42,925 bases of DNA from Aminicella lysinilytica (GTDB taxonomy: Bacteria > Bacillota > Clostridia > Peptostreptococcales > Anaerovoracaceae): NCBI RefSeq assembly GCF_004362975.1, contig NZ_SNXO01000020.1:1-42925 (forward strand), written 5' to 3'. Shown in pieces: positions 15,322 to 23,569 of the stretch. Below the pieces are notes generated by a model. It searched no databases. It was not told the DNA's origin and worked only from the letters and a program-made list of their open reading frames with translations. The position numbers and the translations under genes were made by a program. Each line of letters begins with the position of its first letter. Position 1 is the first letter of the stretch.

Positions 15322-16206
15322 TTATTCGATATTCTGGACCTGCTCCCTGATTTTCTCGATTTCCGCCTTTACCTGCAGCATCAGATTGGTGACCGTAAGG
15401 TCGTTTGCCTTGGAGCCTATGGTGTTTGCCTCGCGATTCATTTCCTGCACAAGGAAGTCAAGCTTCTTGCCGTCAGCACCTGTGCTCTCGTTGATTATCT
15501 CCTTCATTTGGTCCATATGACTCTTAAGTCTGGTGAGTTCCTCTGTAATATTGCACTTGTCTGCAAATACTGCCGCCTCTATCATTATTCTGTCTTCCGG
15601 GATTTCCACACTGCCTTCAAGAAGCTCAGAAATGCGTTCCTTCAGTTTTCTGGCGTATTCTTTAGGAACATCCTCCGACTTGGCCTCAATCTGAGCCACC
15701 AGATCCTTGATCAGATCAGCGCGCATGAGCAGATCCTTGGAAAGTTTTTCGCCCTCGACCGCTCTCATAGCCTCCAGATTCTCAGCAGCTTCCTTAGTCG
15801 GCGTCAGTATGCAGCGGGTCATTTCCTCCTCATCCTCTACATCAGGCACCTGCCTCAGCACCTCCGGCATGCCGGCGATAAGCTTAAGATCAATGTCGCC
15901 ATCCAGCAAAAACTCCGACTTCAGATCATTCAGGTTGGAAATATACTGCTCAGCTACCATTTTGTTCAATGATATATTCACGTCGCTTTCGGTAATGTTC
16001 TCGACCATGATAGACACGTCCACCTTACCGCGCTTGACATTGTTTTTAACTGCTTTCTTAACTTTGTTCTCAACGAAGGAATAACGGCGTGGCATCTTCA
16101 CGGAAATATCGCTGTAGCGATGATTCACGGACTTGATCTCCACTGTTATATTTCTTTTTCCATCATTGAATTCCCCACGGCCGAAGCCTGTCATACTTTT
16201 AATCAT
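15322..16206 (-). CDS. YicC-family endoribonuclease
   Basis: A 294-residue protein of the YicC/YloC family, members of which are RNA-cleaving enzymes linked to RNA turnover. It shows the characteristic start MIKSMTGFGRGE, the EIKSVNHRYSDISVKMPR segment and the C-terminal DFLVQEMNREANTIGSKAND, where conserved acidic residues are found. The start is set at ATG 16206 to give the standard N terminus; a GTG at 16227 is also in frame and closer to a GGAGG. It leads into gmk-rpoZ and has its own promoter, whose -35 box overlaps that of the divergent rqcH. Confidence 0.92.
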   Translation of the reverse strand: MIKSMTGFGRGEFNDGKRNITVEIKSVNHRYSDISVKMPRRYSFVENKVKKAVKNNVKRGKVDVSIMVENITESDVNISLNKMVAEQYISNLNDLKSEFLLDGDIDLKLIAGMPEVLRQVPDVEDEEEMTRCILTPTKEAAENLEAMRAVEGEKLSKDLLMRADLIKDLVAQIEAKSEDVPKEYARKLKERISELLEGSVEIPEDRIMIEAAVFADKCNITEELTRLKSHMDQMKEIINESTGADGKKLDFLVQEMNREANTIGSKANDLTVTNLMLQVKAEIEKIREQVQNIE

Positions 16207-16242
16207 AATTGCCTTCTTACCTCCCACTGTTTCTCTGCTGAT

Positions 16243-16294
16243 ATTCTACCATATCAGGCCCTCGTTGACAAACATTACCGTCACAGAGTAGAAT
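16243..16294. promoter_or_regulatory. Back-to-back promoters of yicC and rqcH with overlapping -35 boxes
   Basis: Plus strand: TTGACA (16265-16270), 18 bp, TAGAAT (16289-16294). Minus strand: TTGTCA (16266-16271), 17 bp, TAGAAT (16243-16248). The two -35 hexamers share five bases, so RNA polymerase probably cannot occupy both promoters at once. TGATAT-N6-ATATCA (16239-16256) is centred on the yicC -10 box. Confidence 0.7.
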
Positions 16295-16324
16295 ATAAGG
16301 TATCACTTTTAAGGAGAAACAGAA

Positions 16325-18013
16325 ATGGCATTTGACGGCATAATCACTGCAGCCATGACTAAGGAACTGCAGGACAATATAATACTTGGCAAAGTGGACA
16401 AGGTCTATCAGCCTGAGGCTGACGAACTGGTTCTGAACATACACACCCGCGAGGGAAATAAAAGGTTATACGCCACGGTGGACAGCTCGGCTGCCTGCCT
16501 GCGTCTTATGGAAACGAACCCTGTGAATCCGCCTTCGCCTCTGGCTTTTTGCATGCTCCTCCGGAAGCATCTCCAGGGCGGACGTATCGTCAGCGTTGAA
16601 CAAAGGGAATCCGAGCGCATTATAGAAATCTCTCTGGAGACTCTCAACGAGCTGGGGTTCACAACATCCAAGAAGCTTATATTCGAGATCATGGGCAAGC
16701 ACAGCAACATCGTCCTGGTGGATATGTCCACGGGTAAAATCATAGACAGCATCAAACGGATTTCTATAGATGTGAACCGCGTCAGGCAGATCCTGCCGGG
16801 CAAGGTCTACGAATATCCGCCGGCTCAGGACAAAGCTCCATTCAAGGATGCGTCTGCCGATATTCTTAACAATGCAGGCGACACAGGCAAGGCCATACTT
16901 TCAAAAATCGGCGGCATATCCCCGGCTGTAGCCGCGGAATTAGTCAATAAAAAAGACCGCCGCGGTTTCCTCGATGCCATCATGAGCGAAATCGCCTGCG
17001 GTAGCTTTGTTCCAAGAGTTTACGAGGACGAGAAGAAAACACCCCGGGAGTTCCACATTATGGCCCTGGCCGAATACGAAGACAGCTGCGACTGCCTGAC
17101 CTTCCACAGCCTCAGCCAATGCCTCACATACTACTTTGAGCACAAGACCTCATCCAACAGAGCCCGGCAGAAATCCCACGACCTGGTCAGGTCGGTGACG
17201 GCAGCCCTAGACAAGGACCTGCTGAAAAAGCAACGCCTGGAAGAGGACCTTTTGTCAGCGGAAAATTCCGAAGACCTGCGGCTTTACGGAGAACTTCTGA
17301 CGGCCAATATACACCTGATGAAGTCCGGCATGAAGGAGATCACCGTAACTAATTACTACGACGGCAGCGACATTACCATACCGTTGGATCCGCGCTTCAC
17401 GGCTAATAAGAATGCCCAGAGCTACTTCAAGCGCTACGGCAAGTCTAAGACAGCCATTAAGGAGAAGAAAATCCAGCTTCAGGAGAATCAGGGCAGTATA
17501 GACTATCTGGAATCTGTCCTGACTTACCTGAACAATACGGACAGTATCAGGGAAATCGAAGAACTGCGAACGGAGCTGGAGGAAACAGGCTATGTACGCA
17601 GGCGCAAACAGTCGGCCCGCAATAAGAATAAGAAATTCAAGGCCCAGCCTCGCCAGTATGATACCAGCGACGGGTTCCATGTGCTGGTTGGTAAGAATAA
17701 TAAGGAGAACGACCAGCTGACTCTGCACACGGCCACCAAGACCGACTACTGGTTCCATACTAAGGACATACCAGGTTCTCACGTAATCGTCCAGACTGAA
17801 GGACGGAGAATCACAGAAACGGCTATATTCGAAGGGGCTGCTTTGGCTGCCTTCCACAGTAAGGCCAGAGATTCTGAAAATGTGCCTGTCGATTATGTAC
17901 CTGTCAAATATGTAAAAAAACCAGCCGGTGCTAAGCCCGGCATGGTCATTTTTACCAATAATAAAACTGTCTGGGTCAACCCGGCAGAACCTGAAGCACC
18001 GTCAGATCATTGA
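16325..18013 (+). CDS. rqcH: RqcH / NFACT ribosome quality-control protein
   Basis: Binds stalled 50S subunits carrying nascent chains and directs C-terminal alanine tailing; older annotation is fibronectin-binding protein. The 562-residue product has the NFACT-N domain (start MAFDGIITAAMTKELQ; conserved FEIMGKHSNIVLVD near residues 120-133). A helix-hairpin-helix and a long coiled coil follow (about 270-440). The NFACT-R domain is near 445-545 (FHVLVGKNNKENDQLT, then DYWFHTKDIPGSHVI). ATG 16325 follows AAGGAG. The last 7 bp overlap the 3' end of the convergent relQ gene. Confidence 0.93.
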   Translation: MAFDGIITAAMTKELQDNIILGKVDKVYQPEADELVLNIHTREGNKRLYATVDSSAACLRLMETNPVNPPSPLAFCMLLRKHLQGGRIVSVEQRESERIIEISLETLNELGFTTSKKLIFEIMGKHSNIVLVDMSTGKIIDSIKRISIDVNRVRQILPGKVYEYPPAQDKAPFKDASADILNNAGDTGKAILSKIGGISPAVAAELVNKKDRRGFLDAIMSEIACGSFVPRVYEDEKKTPREFHIMALAEYEDSCDCLTFHSLSQCLTYYFEHKTSSNRARQKSHDLVRSVTAALDKDLLKKQRLEEDLLSAENSEDLRLYGELLTANIHLMKSGMKEITVTNYYDGSDITIPLDPRFTANKNAQSYFKRYGKSKTAIKEKKIQLQENQGSIDYLESVLTYLNNTDSIREIEELRTELEETGYVRRRKQSARNKNKKFKAQPRQYDTSDGFHVLVGKNNKENDQLTLHTATKTDYWFHTKDIPGSHVIVQTEGRRITETAIFEGAALAAFHSKARDSENVPVDYVPVKYVKKPAGAKPGMVIFTNNKTVWVNPAEPEAPSDH

Positions 18014-18762
18014 TGATTATCGATGCTGCTGCTCATGGTTTTCGAAAACTGATCCCTGCTGCGGCCGCCGTCGTGTCCGATTTTCTCGCGGATGGCTAGC
18101 ATCTTCATATCTGTGTCGGCTATGGTGTCGGCGCAATCCTTCAGAGCTTTAGCGATTTCCTCAGTCTTGTACTGAGGAATATCTTTCTTATATCTCATCT
18201 GATGTTCCAGACTAGCCCAGAAGTCCATGGCTACTGTTCTTATCTGGACCTCGACTCTCATAGGCCTCTTCTCATTGGAGAAGAATACCGGCACCTCGAC
18301 TATCATGTGATAACTGCGGTAGCCGTTAGGCTTAGGATTCTTGATATAATCCTTAACCTCTATAAGTGTTATGTCATCCTGCTGGACCAGCATTCTGGCG
18401 ACTTTGTATATGTCGTCCACGAATGAACAGATGACTCTGATCCCTGCAACATCGTTGAGATTTTCCTCTACTGAGCCAAGGGTGATCTCGTTTTCCTGCT
18501 TGATGAGTTTCTCATAAATGCTCAGAGGTTTCTTACGTCTCGAACTAATTGATGATATAGGGCTATTGTCGCCGATAAGTGATAACTCATCGTTGAGGAT
18601 CTCAAGTTTCGTCCTCACTTCTCGTATGGCTGAGTCATACCTCATCATCAGTATGTCGAAATCCTTGAAAGATGTTAGGACATCCTCAGGATGCTCCGGC
18701 ATCTTGTTCTTCAAAATATTCCCTATAGGCTCCTCTTTTTTGGTGTCATTTAAGTTACTCAT
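18007..18762 (-). CDS. relQ: Small alarmone synthetase, RelQ-like
   Basis: Makes (p)ppGpp by transferring pyrophosphate from ATP to GTP or GDP. The 251-residue product has only the synthetase domain: no HD hydrolase, TGS or ACT part. Seen are LNDVAGIRVICSFVDDIY, the G-loop-type PKPNGYRSYHMIVEVP and VEVQIRTVAMDFWASLEHQM. The C-terminal helix fits the RelQ subgroup, which is tetrameric and allosteric in relatives. ATG 18762 follows AAGGAGGGGG. Its 3' end overlaps that of rqcH by 7 bp in convergent orientation. Confidence 0.92.
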   Translation of the reverse strand: MSNLNDTKKEEPIGNILKNKMPEHPEDVLTSFKDFDILMMRYDSAIREVRTKLEILNDELSLIGDNSPISSISSRRKKPLSIYEKLIKQENEITLGSVEENLNDVAGIRVICSFVDDIYKVARMLVQQDDITLIEVKDYIKNPKPNGYRSYHMIVEVPVFFSNEKRPMRVEVQIRTVAMDFWASLEHQMRYKKDIPQYKTEEIAKALKDCADTIADTDMKMLAIREKIGHDGGRSRDQFSKTMSSSIDNHQ

Positions 18763-18918
18763 TTCCCCCTCCTTACAATAAATCCCCGAAATCGTACATT
18801 AAAAGTCGAAATATCGACATCAGGAAAAATACTTCTTGCTTTCCCCATACAACGGTCTTACTCTATTAATTACAGGACAATTCTGTTACACATGATCATC
18901 ATTAAAAGGAGGAAGAAC

Positions 18919-19056
18919 ATGGAAAAGAACTGCTCACTTTGCGGAAACATTTGTCATAACACCGTCTTTAAAGGTGGGTATGTATGTGAAGACTGCCTGA
19001 CCTTCATCAAAGCTATAGACGTTGATAATAAGGCGCAGTCTGACAATATCCGTTAA
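18919..19056 (+). CDS. 45-residue zinc-ribbon-like protein
   Basis: Short gene with a strong ribosome binding site (AAAGGAGG at 18905-18912, 6 nt before the ATG). The product begins MEKNCSLCGNICHNTV and continues YVCEDCLTFIKAI. Two CxxC pairs (CSLC and CEDC), with an extra Cys between, suggest a zinc ribbon or knuckle. No family is recognised. It lies alone, divergent from relQ and convergent with the flavin reductase gene. No clear promoter or terminator could be assigned. Codon use and the strong binding site argue that it is real. Confidence 0.7.
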   Translation: MEKNCSLCGNICHNTVFKGGYVCEDCLTFIKAIDVDNKAQSDNIR

Positions 19057-19168
19057 TGGACAATTACATTTATTACCGACACCCAAACAACGCAACTACA
19101 CGACAAATAATTGATTCAATCACTACAATCTCATACGTTTATCACTGTTTGCTGATGTGGCAGAATAG

Positions 19169-19810
19169 TCAACGGCGGGGCTTCCTTCGGGAGTTCCGCT
19201 TTTTCCTGTTTCTGTCCATGGCCTCGCGATTGACTCTTCTTCTCGTCTTAGGCTTCATGATAGAGTATCCGAACTTTCCTAAAGGCTTCTTTTTGATGCC
19301 GTAGTATTCACCGTGACAAAATGTGACCAGGCCGGCATCCTCCAGACACAGTCTGCCTGTCTCGTCGAAGAGTTCGTCAGCCGCGTGGACCTTGACGATC
19401 TCAGCTACGAACATATCGTGGGAAGGATAATGCCTGACTTCTTTCACTATGCATTCAAGGTTCACCGGCGCCTCGTCAATAAGGGGCGCAGCTACAATAT
19501 CAGCTGCTACAGCAGTGAAATCGCAATCCTTGAACTTGTCCACGTCTCTTCCTGATCTTACGCCACAGTAATCCATATCTTTAGTTTGAGATTCTGAAAC
19601 CATATTTATAACATATTCGCCGGATTTTTCTATCATATCGTGAGAAAATCTCGATTTTCTTACGGAGATATATGTCATAGGCGGCTCGGAATTCACTATT
19701 CCCGTCCAGGCTATAGTGATCAGGTTGTTCTTGCCGCCAGACCTGCAGGATACTACGACGGCAGGCACCGGATTCAGCATTGTTCCTGGTTTCATGGTTC
19801 TTTTCTTCAT
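19169..19810 (-). CDS. Flavin reductase-like FMN-binding protein with basic tail
   Basis: A 213-residue protein of the flavin reductase-like family (flavoredoxin/DIM6-NTAB type): split-barrel FMN-binding fold, probably NAD(P)H-linked flavin reduction or electron transfer. Typical are the start PGTMLNPVPAVVVSC, then NLITIAWTGIVNSEPP, YISVRKSRFSHDMI and YVINMV. The family-type ending is near residue 185 (LGKFGYSI), but about 28 further residues follow that are roughly half Arg and Lys. The start overlaps the end of the rluD-like gene by 4 bp (ATGA), so it is the distal gene of the long operon. The basic tail might bind RNA or DNA; that is a guess. Confidence 0.85.
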   Translation of the reverse strand: MKKRTMKPGTMLNPVPAVVVSCRSGGKNNLITIAWTGIVNSEPPMTYISVRKSRFSHDMIEKSGEYVINMVSESQTKDMDYCGVRSGRDVDKFKDCDFTAVAADIVAAPLIDEAPVNLECIVKEVRHYPSHDMFVAEIVKVHAADELFDETGRLCLEDAGLVTFCHGEYYGIKKKPLGKFGYSIMKPKTRRRVNREAMDRNRKKRNSRRKPRR

Positions 19811-20739
19811 ATAAGGCCTGCTTCCTTTCTCAATGTATCGAGGATCTCCTGAAACTCTTCAGGCGGATCCCTGTGAAATTCCATATACTTACCCGTAGTC
19901 GGATGAATGAAGCCTATGGTTCCCGCATGGAGCATCTGCCCCTTTATATCAAAGGGTTGTTTTTTGGACCCGTACAAAGGGTCACCGACCAGTGGATGCT
20001 TGATGTATGCCATATGGACCCTTATCTGATGGGTCCTTCCTGTCTCCAGCCTGCATTGGACCAGAGTGTACTCACCGTATCGTTCAATGACTTTGAAATG
20101 GGTCACGGCGTTCTTGGCGCCGATGCCATTCACGGCTTTCTTCAACCTGTTCTTAGGATCTCTGCCAAGAGGCAGATCTATAGTACCTGAGTCTTCCTTG
20201 ATATTATCCTGTACCAAGGCTGTATATATTCTTGTTATAGTGTGCTTATACAGCTGGTTGGACAGAGAAATGTGTGCCTTGTCCGTCTTGGCTGCCATAA
20301 GAAGGCCGCTGGTATCCTTATCTATCCTGTGAACTATGCCTGGGCGTACTACGCCGTTTATTGACGAAAGCCTGTCCCCACAGTGATACATAATGGCGTT
20401 TACAAGGGTACCGTCTGTATTGCCTACGGCAGGATGCACTACCATGCCGCGTGGCTTGTTGATAACGAGCATATCGTCATCTTCATAAACTATGTCGAGA
20501 GGTATATCCTCGGCTTCTATTTTCAGCTGTACAGGATCGGGGACGGAGACTTCCACTACATCTCCGAGAGCGGTTTTAGTGTTCTTGGCAGTGCACTGAT
20601 TGCCGTTAATACGTATTCCGCCCATGTCAAGAAGGCTCTGTATGTGAGACCTGGACATGCCATCCATAAGTCTTGCAAGTACTGAGTCTATCCTCTTTCC
20701 CGTTTCATCAGCTTCTATTTCATATCTATACTTATCGAT
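19807..20739 (-). CDS. RluA/RluD-family pseudouridine synthase with apparent ATC start
   Basis: Converts uridine to pseudouridine in rRNA. There is an S4 RNA-binding domain at the N terminus and then the catalytic domain with HRIDKDTSGLL, where the Asp is the family nucleophile. The first canonical in-frame start is ATG 20667, but that would cut into the S4 domain. Upstream codons continue in frame with a family-like N terminus (DKYRYEIEADETGKRID) back to ATC at 20737-20739. This lies 9 nt after AAAGGAAG (20748-20755). No ATG, GTG or TTG occurs in that stretch. The proposed product is 310 residues. The gene follows lspA by 4 bp. Confidence 0.88.
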   Translation of the reverse strand: MDKYRYEIEADETGKRIDSVLARLMDGMSRSHIQSLLDMGGIRINGNQCTAKNTKTALGDVVEVSVPDPVQLKIEAEDIPLDIVYEDDDMLVINKPRGMVVHPAVGNTDGTLVNAIMYHCGDRLSSINGVVRPGIVHRIDKDTSGLLMAAKTDKAHISLSNQLYKHTITRIYTALVQDNIKEDSGTIDLPLGRDPKNRLKKAVNGIGAKNAVTHFKVIERYGEYTLVQCRLETGRTHQIRVHMAYIKHPLVGDPLYGSKKQPFDIKGQMLHAGTIGFIHPTTGKYMEFHRDPPEEFQEILDTLRKEAGLI

Positions 20740-20743
20740 AAGT

Positions 20744-21199
20744 TTATCTTCCTTTCTTCTCTGGTCTATCCAGAAAAAGTATATATAGGATCAACAGGGC
20801 GCAACCAAATGTCACACATACATCTGCCAGATTGAATATCGGCGGAAATATGCTCAGAGAAAACATATCTGTAACCTGTCCGAATAAGGCTCTGTCAATA
20901 AGGTTTCCAAAGCCCCCTGCCATGATCAATGTCAATGACAGTTTGCAGGTCCAGTGTTCGTCTTTGTGTCTGAGCAGATACCACAGGCATACGGCTATTA
21001 CCACTATGGGTACAATAATGAGCACTATTCTCTGCCCTGACAGTACGCCCAAGGCGGCGCCGCTGTTGCTCAGGGGTGTGATCGTAAAGAAATCGCCTAA
21101 TATGCGTATGGTTTCTCCCGGTTCCAAGGCTGCCCTGACCCAGTATTTGATTAGTTGATCTGTTACTATAGCTATGATGGCTATAATTAAATATATCAT
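20744..21199 (-). CDS. lspA: Lipoprotein signal peptidase
   Basis: Aspartyl protease in the membrane that removes signal peptides from prolipoproteins. The 151-residue product has four hydrophobic helices. The catalytic Asp pair is in FGQVTDMF (about residue 111) and FNLADVCV (about 126); the conserved NSGAALGV and GGFGNLIDR are also present. ATG 21199 gives the standard N terminus (MIYLIIAII); a TTG at 21217 is in frame and no strong binding site is seen for either. A 7-bp hairpin lies immediately upstream. Part of the divIVA-lspA-rluD run. Confidence 0.93.
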   Translation of the reverse strand: MIYLIIAIIAIVTDQLIKYWVRAALEPGETIRILGDFFTITPLSNSGAALGVLSGQRIVLIIVPIVVIAVCLWYLLRHKDEHWTCKLSLTLIMAGGFGNLIDRALFGQVTDMFSLSIFPPIFNLADVCVTFGCALLILYILFLDRPEKKGR

Positions 21200-21209
21200 A
21201 CATAAACTA

Positions 21210-21228
21210 CGGGGCAACTAGTGCCCCG
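21210..21228 (-). other. Hairpin between divIVA and lspA
   Basis: CGGGGCA and TGCCCCG form a perfect 7-bp stem with a 5-nt loop, 10 bp after the divIVA stop codon and 10 bp before the lspA ATG. No U-tract follows, so it is not a classical terminator. It may tune lspA translation or protect mRNA ends. Confidence 0.5.
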
Positions 21229-21238
21229 TCGACCTTTC

Positions 21239-21970
21239 TTATTTGATTATTCTCGTTTTCTTAGACAAAAGGCCCTGTGCATCATTTATGACCATAGTCT
21301 TTGCCTTATCGTCGAAATCGCTTCCATTAAGCTCATCGAATACTTTCTCTGTAAGAGTAGCGCCATCCGGCGGTTGCGTATTCACATCTTCTTCTATTCC
21401 AAGATCGCTGAAGGATAGCTCGCTGGTCTTTCTCTCATCTTCTTGTTTTTCCTTATGTGCCACTTTAAGATCTGACCCATCTGTCATTGAGGCAGGGAAG
21501 AAATCATCTCTCAGATCTTCAAAGAAACTGTCTGAAGTACCGTCAAGTCTATCTAACTCGCCAGTAAGCATCTTCCTGTAATTATCCTTGAAGGTACCGA
21601 TATTTTTCTTCATCTGCTCGCTTTCTTCAGTGAGTACAGATACGGATTCCCTTGCTTCTCTGGTGATTTTCTTCGCTTCCAGCTGGGCATCCTTGATGAT
21701 CACCTCTGCACGTTTCTCGGCACTGGCAGAAATATCGCTCATAAGGCTCTTAGCTTCTTCCAGAGTCTTCATGACAGAAGCCTCTGACTTCTTATTATCT
21801 GCTATCTGCCCATTGAGTTCTTCCACCTTACGTCGCAGCTTGCCGTTCTCATTGATGAGTTCCTGATAATCCATCATTATCTCATCGAGAAAGACATCCA
21901 CTTCTTCCTTCTTATATCCTCTTACAGACGATGCAAACGCTTTCGTCTCTATTTCCTGTGGTGTAATCAT
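21239..21970 (-). CDS. divIVA: DivIVA-domain protein
   Basis: Membrane-curvature-sensing coiled-coil protein of poles and septum. The 243-residue product has the DivIVA N-terminal domain (MITPQEIETKAFASSVRGYKK at the start, with the conserved FDxxxRGY-like segment ASSVRGYKKEEVDVFLDEI). A coiled coil covers about residues 28-135. The Ser/Asp/Glu-rich tail (about 140-243) is poorly conserved. ATG 21970 follows AAAGGAAATGC. It sits next to yggT and sepF, the usual division cluster of this phylum. Confidence 0.93.
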   Translation of the reverse strand: MITPQEIETKAFASSVRGYKKEEVDVFLDEIMMDYQELINENGKLRRKVEELNGQIADNKKSEASVMKTLEEAKSLMSDISASAEKRAEVIIKDAQLEAKKITREARESVSVLTEESEQMKKNIGTFKDNYRKMLTGELDRLDGTSDSFFEDLRDDFFPASMTDGSDLKVAHKEKQEDERKTSELSFSDLGIEEDVNTQPPDGATLTEKVFDELNGSDFDDKAKTMVINDAQGLLSKKTRIIK

Positions 21971-21993
21971 TGCATTTCCTTTCTACATTCAGA

Positions 21994-22278
21994 TCAATAT
22001 GCAATGCCATATATGATCAATGTAATGACCCTTGCAACTATTTCTATGAGAAAGAATGCAAGGAGTACAGAAAAGTCAAACATACCCGTATTGAATCTGC
22101 TGAGCAGTCTTCTGCACGGCGAAACAATAGGTTCTGTGATCCTAACGCTAAGATCGTACCATTTCCTTGCAGGGGAATACGGATTCTGAGCAAACCAGCT
22201 CAAAATCGCCCGTGCCATTAAAATCACAATAAGTATCTGTGCAAACCAGTTAACGGCTCTTGCTAATATGTAAGCCAA
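21994..22278 (-). CDS. YggT-family membrane protein
   Basis: A 94-residue protein with two hydrophobic helices, at about residues 8-28 and 68-90. Between them is the family pattern SWFAQNPYSPARKWYDLSVRITEPIVSPCRRLL. Members are found in division gene clusters and have been linked to osmotic-stress tolerance and septum organisation; the molecular role is unsettled. Translation appears to start at TTG 22278, 9 nt after GGAGG; no ATG fits. It lies 6 bp after sepF and 23 bp before divIVA. Confidence 0.9.
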   Translation of the reverse strand: MAYILARAVNWFAQILIVILMARAILSWFAQNPYSPARKWYDLSVRITEPIVSPCRRLLSRFNTGMFDFSVLLAFFLIEIVARVITLIIYGIAY

Positions 22279-22284
22279 ATATTT

Positions 22285-22809
22285 CTACCTCCATGGACTG
22301 GATGGAGCATCGTCTGTTTCATCTCTGGTGAACTCGAATCCCGGTTTTTCTTCCGGCTGTCCACCTGCGATATCAACATTCTCCGGTGCGAAAATAAATA
22401 TATTATTTGCTACCTTCTGAACATTTCCGTTGAGAGCATATGTTGCTCCGCTCAGGAAATCGAAAATTTTCTTTGCTACCTCTGTTTCCAGCTTTTCTAA
22501 GTTTATAATTACCGGTCTTCTGCCTTTCAGACTGTCGACCAGTTTAGGGCATTCCTCGAAAGTCTTAGGCTCGATCAGAACAAGTTTAAATGAGCTTGTT
22601 CCCGTTACAGAAAAACGCCTGTCGCCTGATTTTACCGATGTGCTGCTTGCTGAATGTTTATCAGTTATAGTCTCGCTCATTGGGCTGCGTTTAGGAGCCT
22701 GCTTGGCTATTTTATCTCTTGCCGCACTGACTTCTTCTTCAGTAATTTCGTCATCGTCCTCAAGCTCCTCGATACCGATCAGCTTCTTCATTGAATCTCC
22801 AATGCTCAT
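22285..22809 (-). CDS. sepF: Cell division protein SepF
   Basis: Assembles on FtsZ filaments and tethers them to the membrane. The 174-residue product starts with an amphipathic helix-like stretch (MSIGDSMKKLIGI), followed by an acidic linker. The SepF domain (about residues 85-160) includes IEPKTFEECPKLVDSLKGRRP and FLSGATYALNGNVQKVANNIFIFAP in two blocks. The start at ATG 22809 is preferred because AGGAGG lies 6 nt upstream; a TTG at 22827 is in frame but overlaps that site. Confidence 0.93.
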   Translation of the reverse strand: MSIGDSMKKLIGIEELEDDDEITEEEVSAARDKIAKQAPKRSPMSETITDKHSASSTSVKSGDRRFSVTGTSSFKLVLIEPKTFEECPKLVDSLKGRRPVIINLEKLETEVAKKIFDFLSGATYALNGNVQKVANNIFIFAPENVDIAGGQPEEKPGFEFTRDETDDAPSSPWR

Positions 22810-22845
22810 AATGTTCCTCCTACTCAAACTGTTTTAACTACTTTT

Positions 22846-23550
22846 CTACTTTTCTTCTTGTCTATAATCTCTGTAACCGAAGATTGCCGTTCCTACTCTT
22901 ATAAGATTGGAACCCTCCTCTACAGCTACTTGGAAATCGTTTGTCATGCCCATGGACAGATATTTGAAGTCTACTCTTTCTGTCTTCTGAGCCGCGTATT
23001 TATCGTATATCTTCTTAACTGCTGCGAAGTATGGTCTGGCCATATCCACATCGTCCTCGTAAGGGGCGATGCACATAAGCCCTCTGATCCTTACATTAGG
23101 ACACTGTTCTGAGATATCCTTGATCAAAAGATCAGTCTCATCGGTAGTGATACCGAATTTCTTTTCATCCATAGCAGAATTGACCTGGATCAGAATGTCC
23201 ATAGTCAGACCGCTCTGAGCTGCTCTCTTGTCTATTTCCTTAGCCAGGTGAAGACTGTCCACTGAATGTATCATGCACACCTTGTCTATGATATATTTCA
23301 CCTTGTTAGTCTGCAAATGTCCAATGAGATGCCATCTTACAGGTTTGACCTCATCGTATTTTTTCATGATCTCCTGAACCTTATTCTCTCCTATATCCGT
23401 TACGCCTGCATCGATAGCTTCATTGATCTCTGCCGGCGTATGGAGTTTGGTCACTGCTACCAGAAGCACATCCTCAGCCTTCCTGCCGGACTTCTCCGCT
23501 GCCGCTCCCTTAAGTTCATTTACATAATCAATGTTTGATTTGATTGACAT
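22846..23550 (-). CDS. YggS-family PLP homeostasis protein
   Basis: Binds pyridoxal phosphate and is needed for vitamin B6 and amino-acid balance; no catalytic activity is established for the family. The 234-residue product has the PLP-lysine segment LLVAVTKLHTPAEI (near residue 33), ENKVQEIMKKY, RWHLIGHLQTNKVKYI and the C-terminal LSMGMTNDFQVAVEEGSNLIRVG. This is the complete single-domain TIM-barrel length. It stands directly upstream of sepF, a conserved arrangement in Bacillota. Confidence 0.95.
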   Translation of the reverse strand: MSIKSNIDYVNELKGAAAEKSGRKAEDVLLVAVTKLHTPAEINEAIDAGVTDIGENKVQEIMKKYDEVKPVRWHLIGHLQTNKVKYIIDKVCMIHSVDSLHLAKEIDKRAAQSGLTMDILIQVNSAMDEKKFGITTDETDLLIKDISEQCPNVRIRGLMCIAPYEDDVDMARPYFAAVKKIYDKYAAQKTERVDFKYLSMGMTNDFQVAVEEGSNLIRVGTAIFGYRDYRQEEK

Positions 23551-23569
23551 ACTATCACCGTCTTTTCCT

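Noticed and set aside
16217-16444. 75-codon frame over the yicC-rqcH promoter region
   Set aside because: It overlaps two promoters and the start of rqcH on the opposite strand.
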